From the NCBI GenBank assembly GCA_023139025.1, contig JAGLOH010000130.1, forward strand, positions 1 to 6,402: a stretch of 6,402 nt of DNA, read 5' to 3'. Below, piece after piece: positions 5,884-6,402 of this stretch. Every line of letters begins with the position of its first letter. Position 1 is the first letter of the stretch. Under the pieces are notes generated by a model, which saw only the letters and a list, made by a program, of their open reading frames with translations, did no database searches and was not told where the DNA came from. This stretch comes from Candidatus Heimdallarchaeota archaeon (GTDB taxonomy: Archaea; Asgardarchaeota; Heimdallarchaeia; Heimdallarchaeales; Heimdallarchaeaceae). A program made the position numbers and the translations under genes.

Positions 5884-6402
5884 CACAAATACAAGAAACG
5901 AAAGAAATTTTCAGTAAAATTATGGGCGAAATGAAAAAGAGGATTGTTGGAAATGAAAATGTCATTGAACTTATGTTTGCTTCACTACTAAGTGGAGGAA
6001 ATGTTCTTCTAGAAGGTGTACCAGGAATAGCTAAAACTTTGATGGCAAGCACTCTAGCAGAAGTAATGAAAGTAGGATTTAAACGAATTCAATTCACAAG
6101 CGATTTGATGCCTGCGGATATTACTGGTGGAAATATATATGAAAGAGAAACAAGTTCGTTCAATTTCATTGAAGGACCAGTTTTTACCAATATTCTTCTA
6201 ACTGATGAAATAAATAGAAGTCCTCCAAAGACACAATCAGCTCTTTTAGAATCCATGCAAGAAAGGCAAGTAACATCTGATGGGGTTACACGAAAACTAA
6301 GTGATCCGTTCATTGTTTTAGCAACTCAAAACCCTATCGAACAATCAGGAGTTTATCCACTTCCAGAGGCTCAGCTCGATCGTTTTATGATGAGAATTAT
6401 GA
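5880..6402 (+). CDS. MoxR-family AAA+ ATPase, N-terminal part (3' truncated by window)
   Basis: The frame starts at ATG 5880 and stays open to the window end, giving 174 residues. Motifs are those of MoxR ATPases: IVGNENVIE (22-30), Walker A GVPGIAKT (46-53), FTSDLMPADITGG (72-84), Walker B ILLTDEINR (105-113) followed by SPPKTQSALLESMQERQV, and the sensor-1 region ATQNPIEQSGVYPLPEAQLDRF (split around 148-169). All key catalytic residues present so far (K52, D109, E110) are intact. MoxR ATPases form rings that act as chaperones in maturing protein complexes, often with DUF58/vWA partners. About 140-160 residues, including sensor 2 and the lid, should lie beyond the window. The start overlaps the DUF4350 stop as ATGA. 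GAAGG (5867-5871) lies 8 bases upstream as a modest Shine-Dalgarno. A DUF58 gene would be the expected next neighbour. Confidence 0.95.
   Translation, partial: MTQIQETKEIFSKIMGEMKKRIVGNENVIELMFASLLSGGNVLLEGVPGIAKTLMASTLAEVMKVGFKRIQFTSDLMPADITGGNIYERETSSFNFIEGPVFTNILLTDEINRSPPKTQSALLESMQERQVTSDGVTRKLSDPFIVLATQNPIEQSGVYPLPEAQLDRFMMRIM

Noticed and set aside
5876..5917. ATG at 5876 as start of the MoxR gene
   Set aside because: In that frame translation stops after 13 codons. ATG 5880 is in the frame with the Walker A and B motifs.

Overview
The window reads as a short stretch of an AT-rich archaeal genome. The evidence is Shine-Dalgarno sequences of the AGGTGA type directly before several starts, TATA-like boxes with purine-rich upstream elements instead of bacterial -35/-10 pairs, tight ATGA stop/start overlaps, and the protein families present. 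Zinc ribbons fused to membrane proteins and a lysine-rich, AT-driven proteome would suit an Asgard archaeon, but that placement is only an inference. All supported genes are on the + strand. I saw no tRNA, rRNA, CRISPR array or insertion sequence.

Layout: (1) 1-563, the 3' end of a TPR-like helical repeat protein. (2) 703-951, a free-standing 82-residue two-helix membrane protein with a TTG start, its own putative promoter, and a hairpin plus T8 terminator behind it. (3) 1121-6402, a tightly packed run of five genes that continues past the window end. These are a PrsW-type intramembrane protease fused to a double zinc ribbon and a second membrane domain; a multi-pass membrane protein with a symmetric four-cysteine cytosolic tail; a DUF4129-like protein with a Ser/Thr/Pro-rich external loop; a DUF4350-like protein; and a MoxR-family AAA+ ATPase, cut by the window edge. 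Junctions in this run are 8 bp gap, 8 bp overlap, 4 bp overlap and 4 bp overlap, so co-transcription is likely.

MoxR ATPases with DUF4129 and DUF4350 membrane proteins (usually also a DUF58 protein and a transglutaminase-like protein) form a recurrent but poorly understood gene cluster in bacteria and archaea. It is thought to be an ATP-driven chaperone or assembly machine acting at the cell envelope. The unusual part here is the front end. The first two genes are a predicted intramembrane glutamic protease carrying zinc ribbons and a novel-looking four-Cys membrane protein, and they appear translationally linked to the MoxR module. A working hypothesis is a membrane quality-control or signalling system in which the MoxR ring remodels, and the PrsW-like protease cuts, membrane substrates. 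This is inference and is not shown by the sequence.
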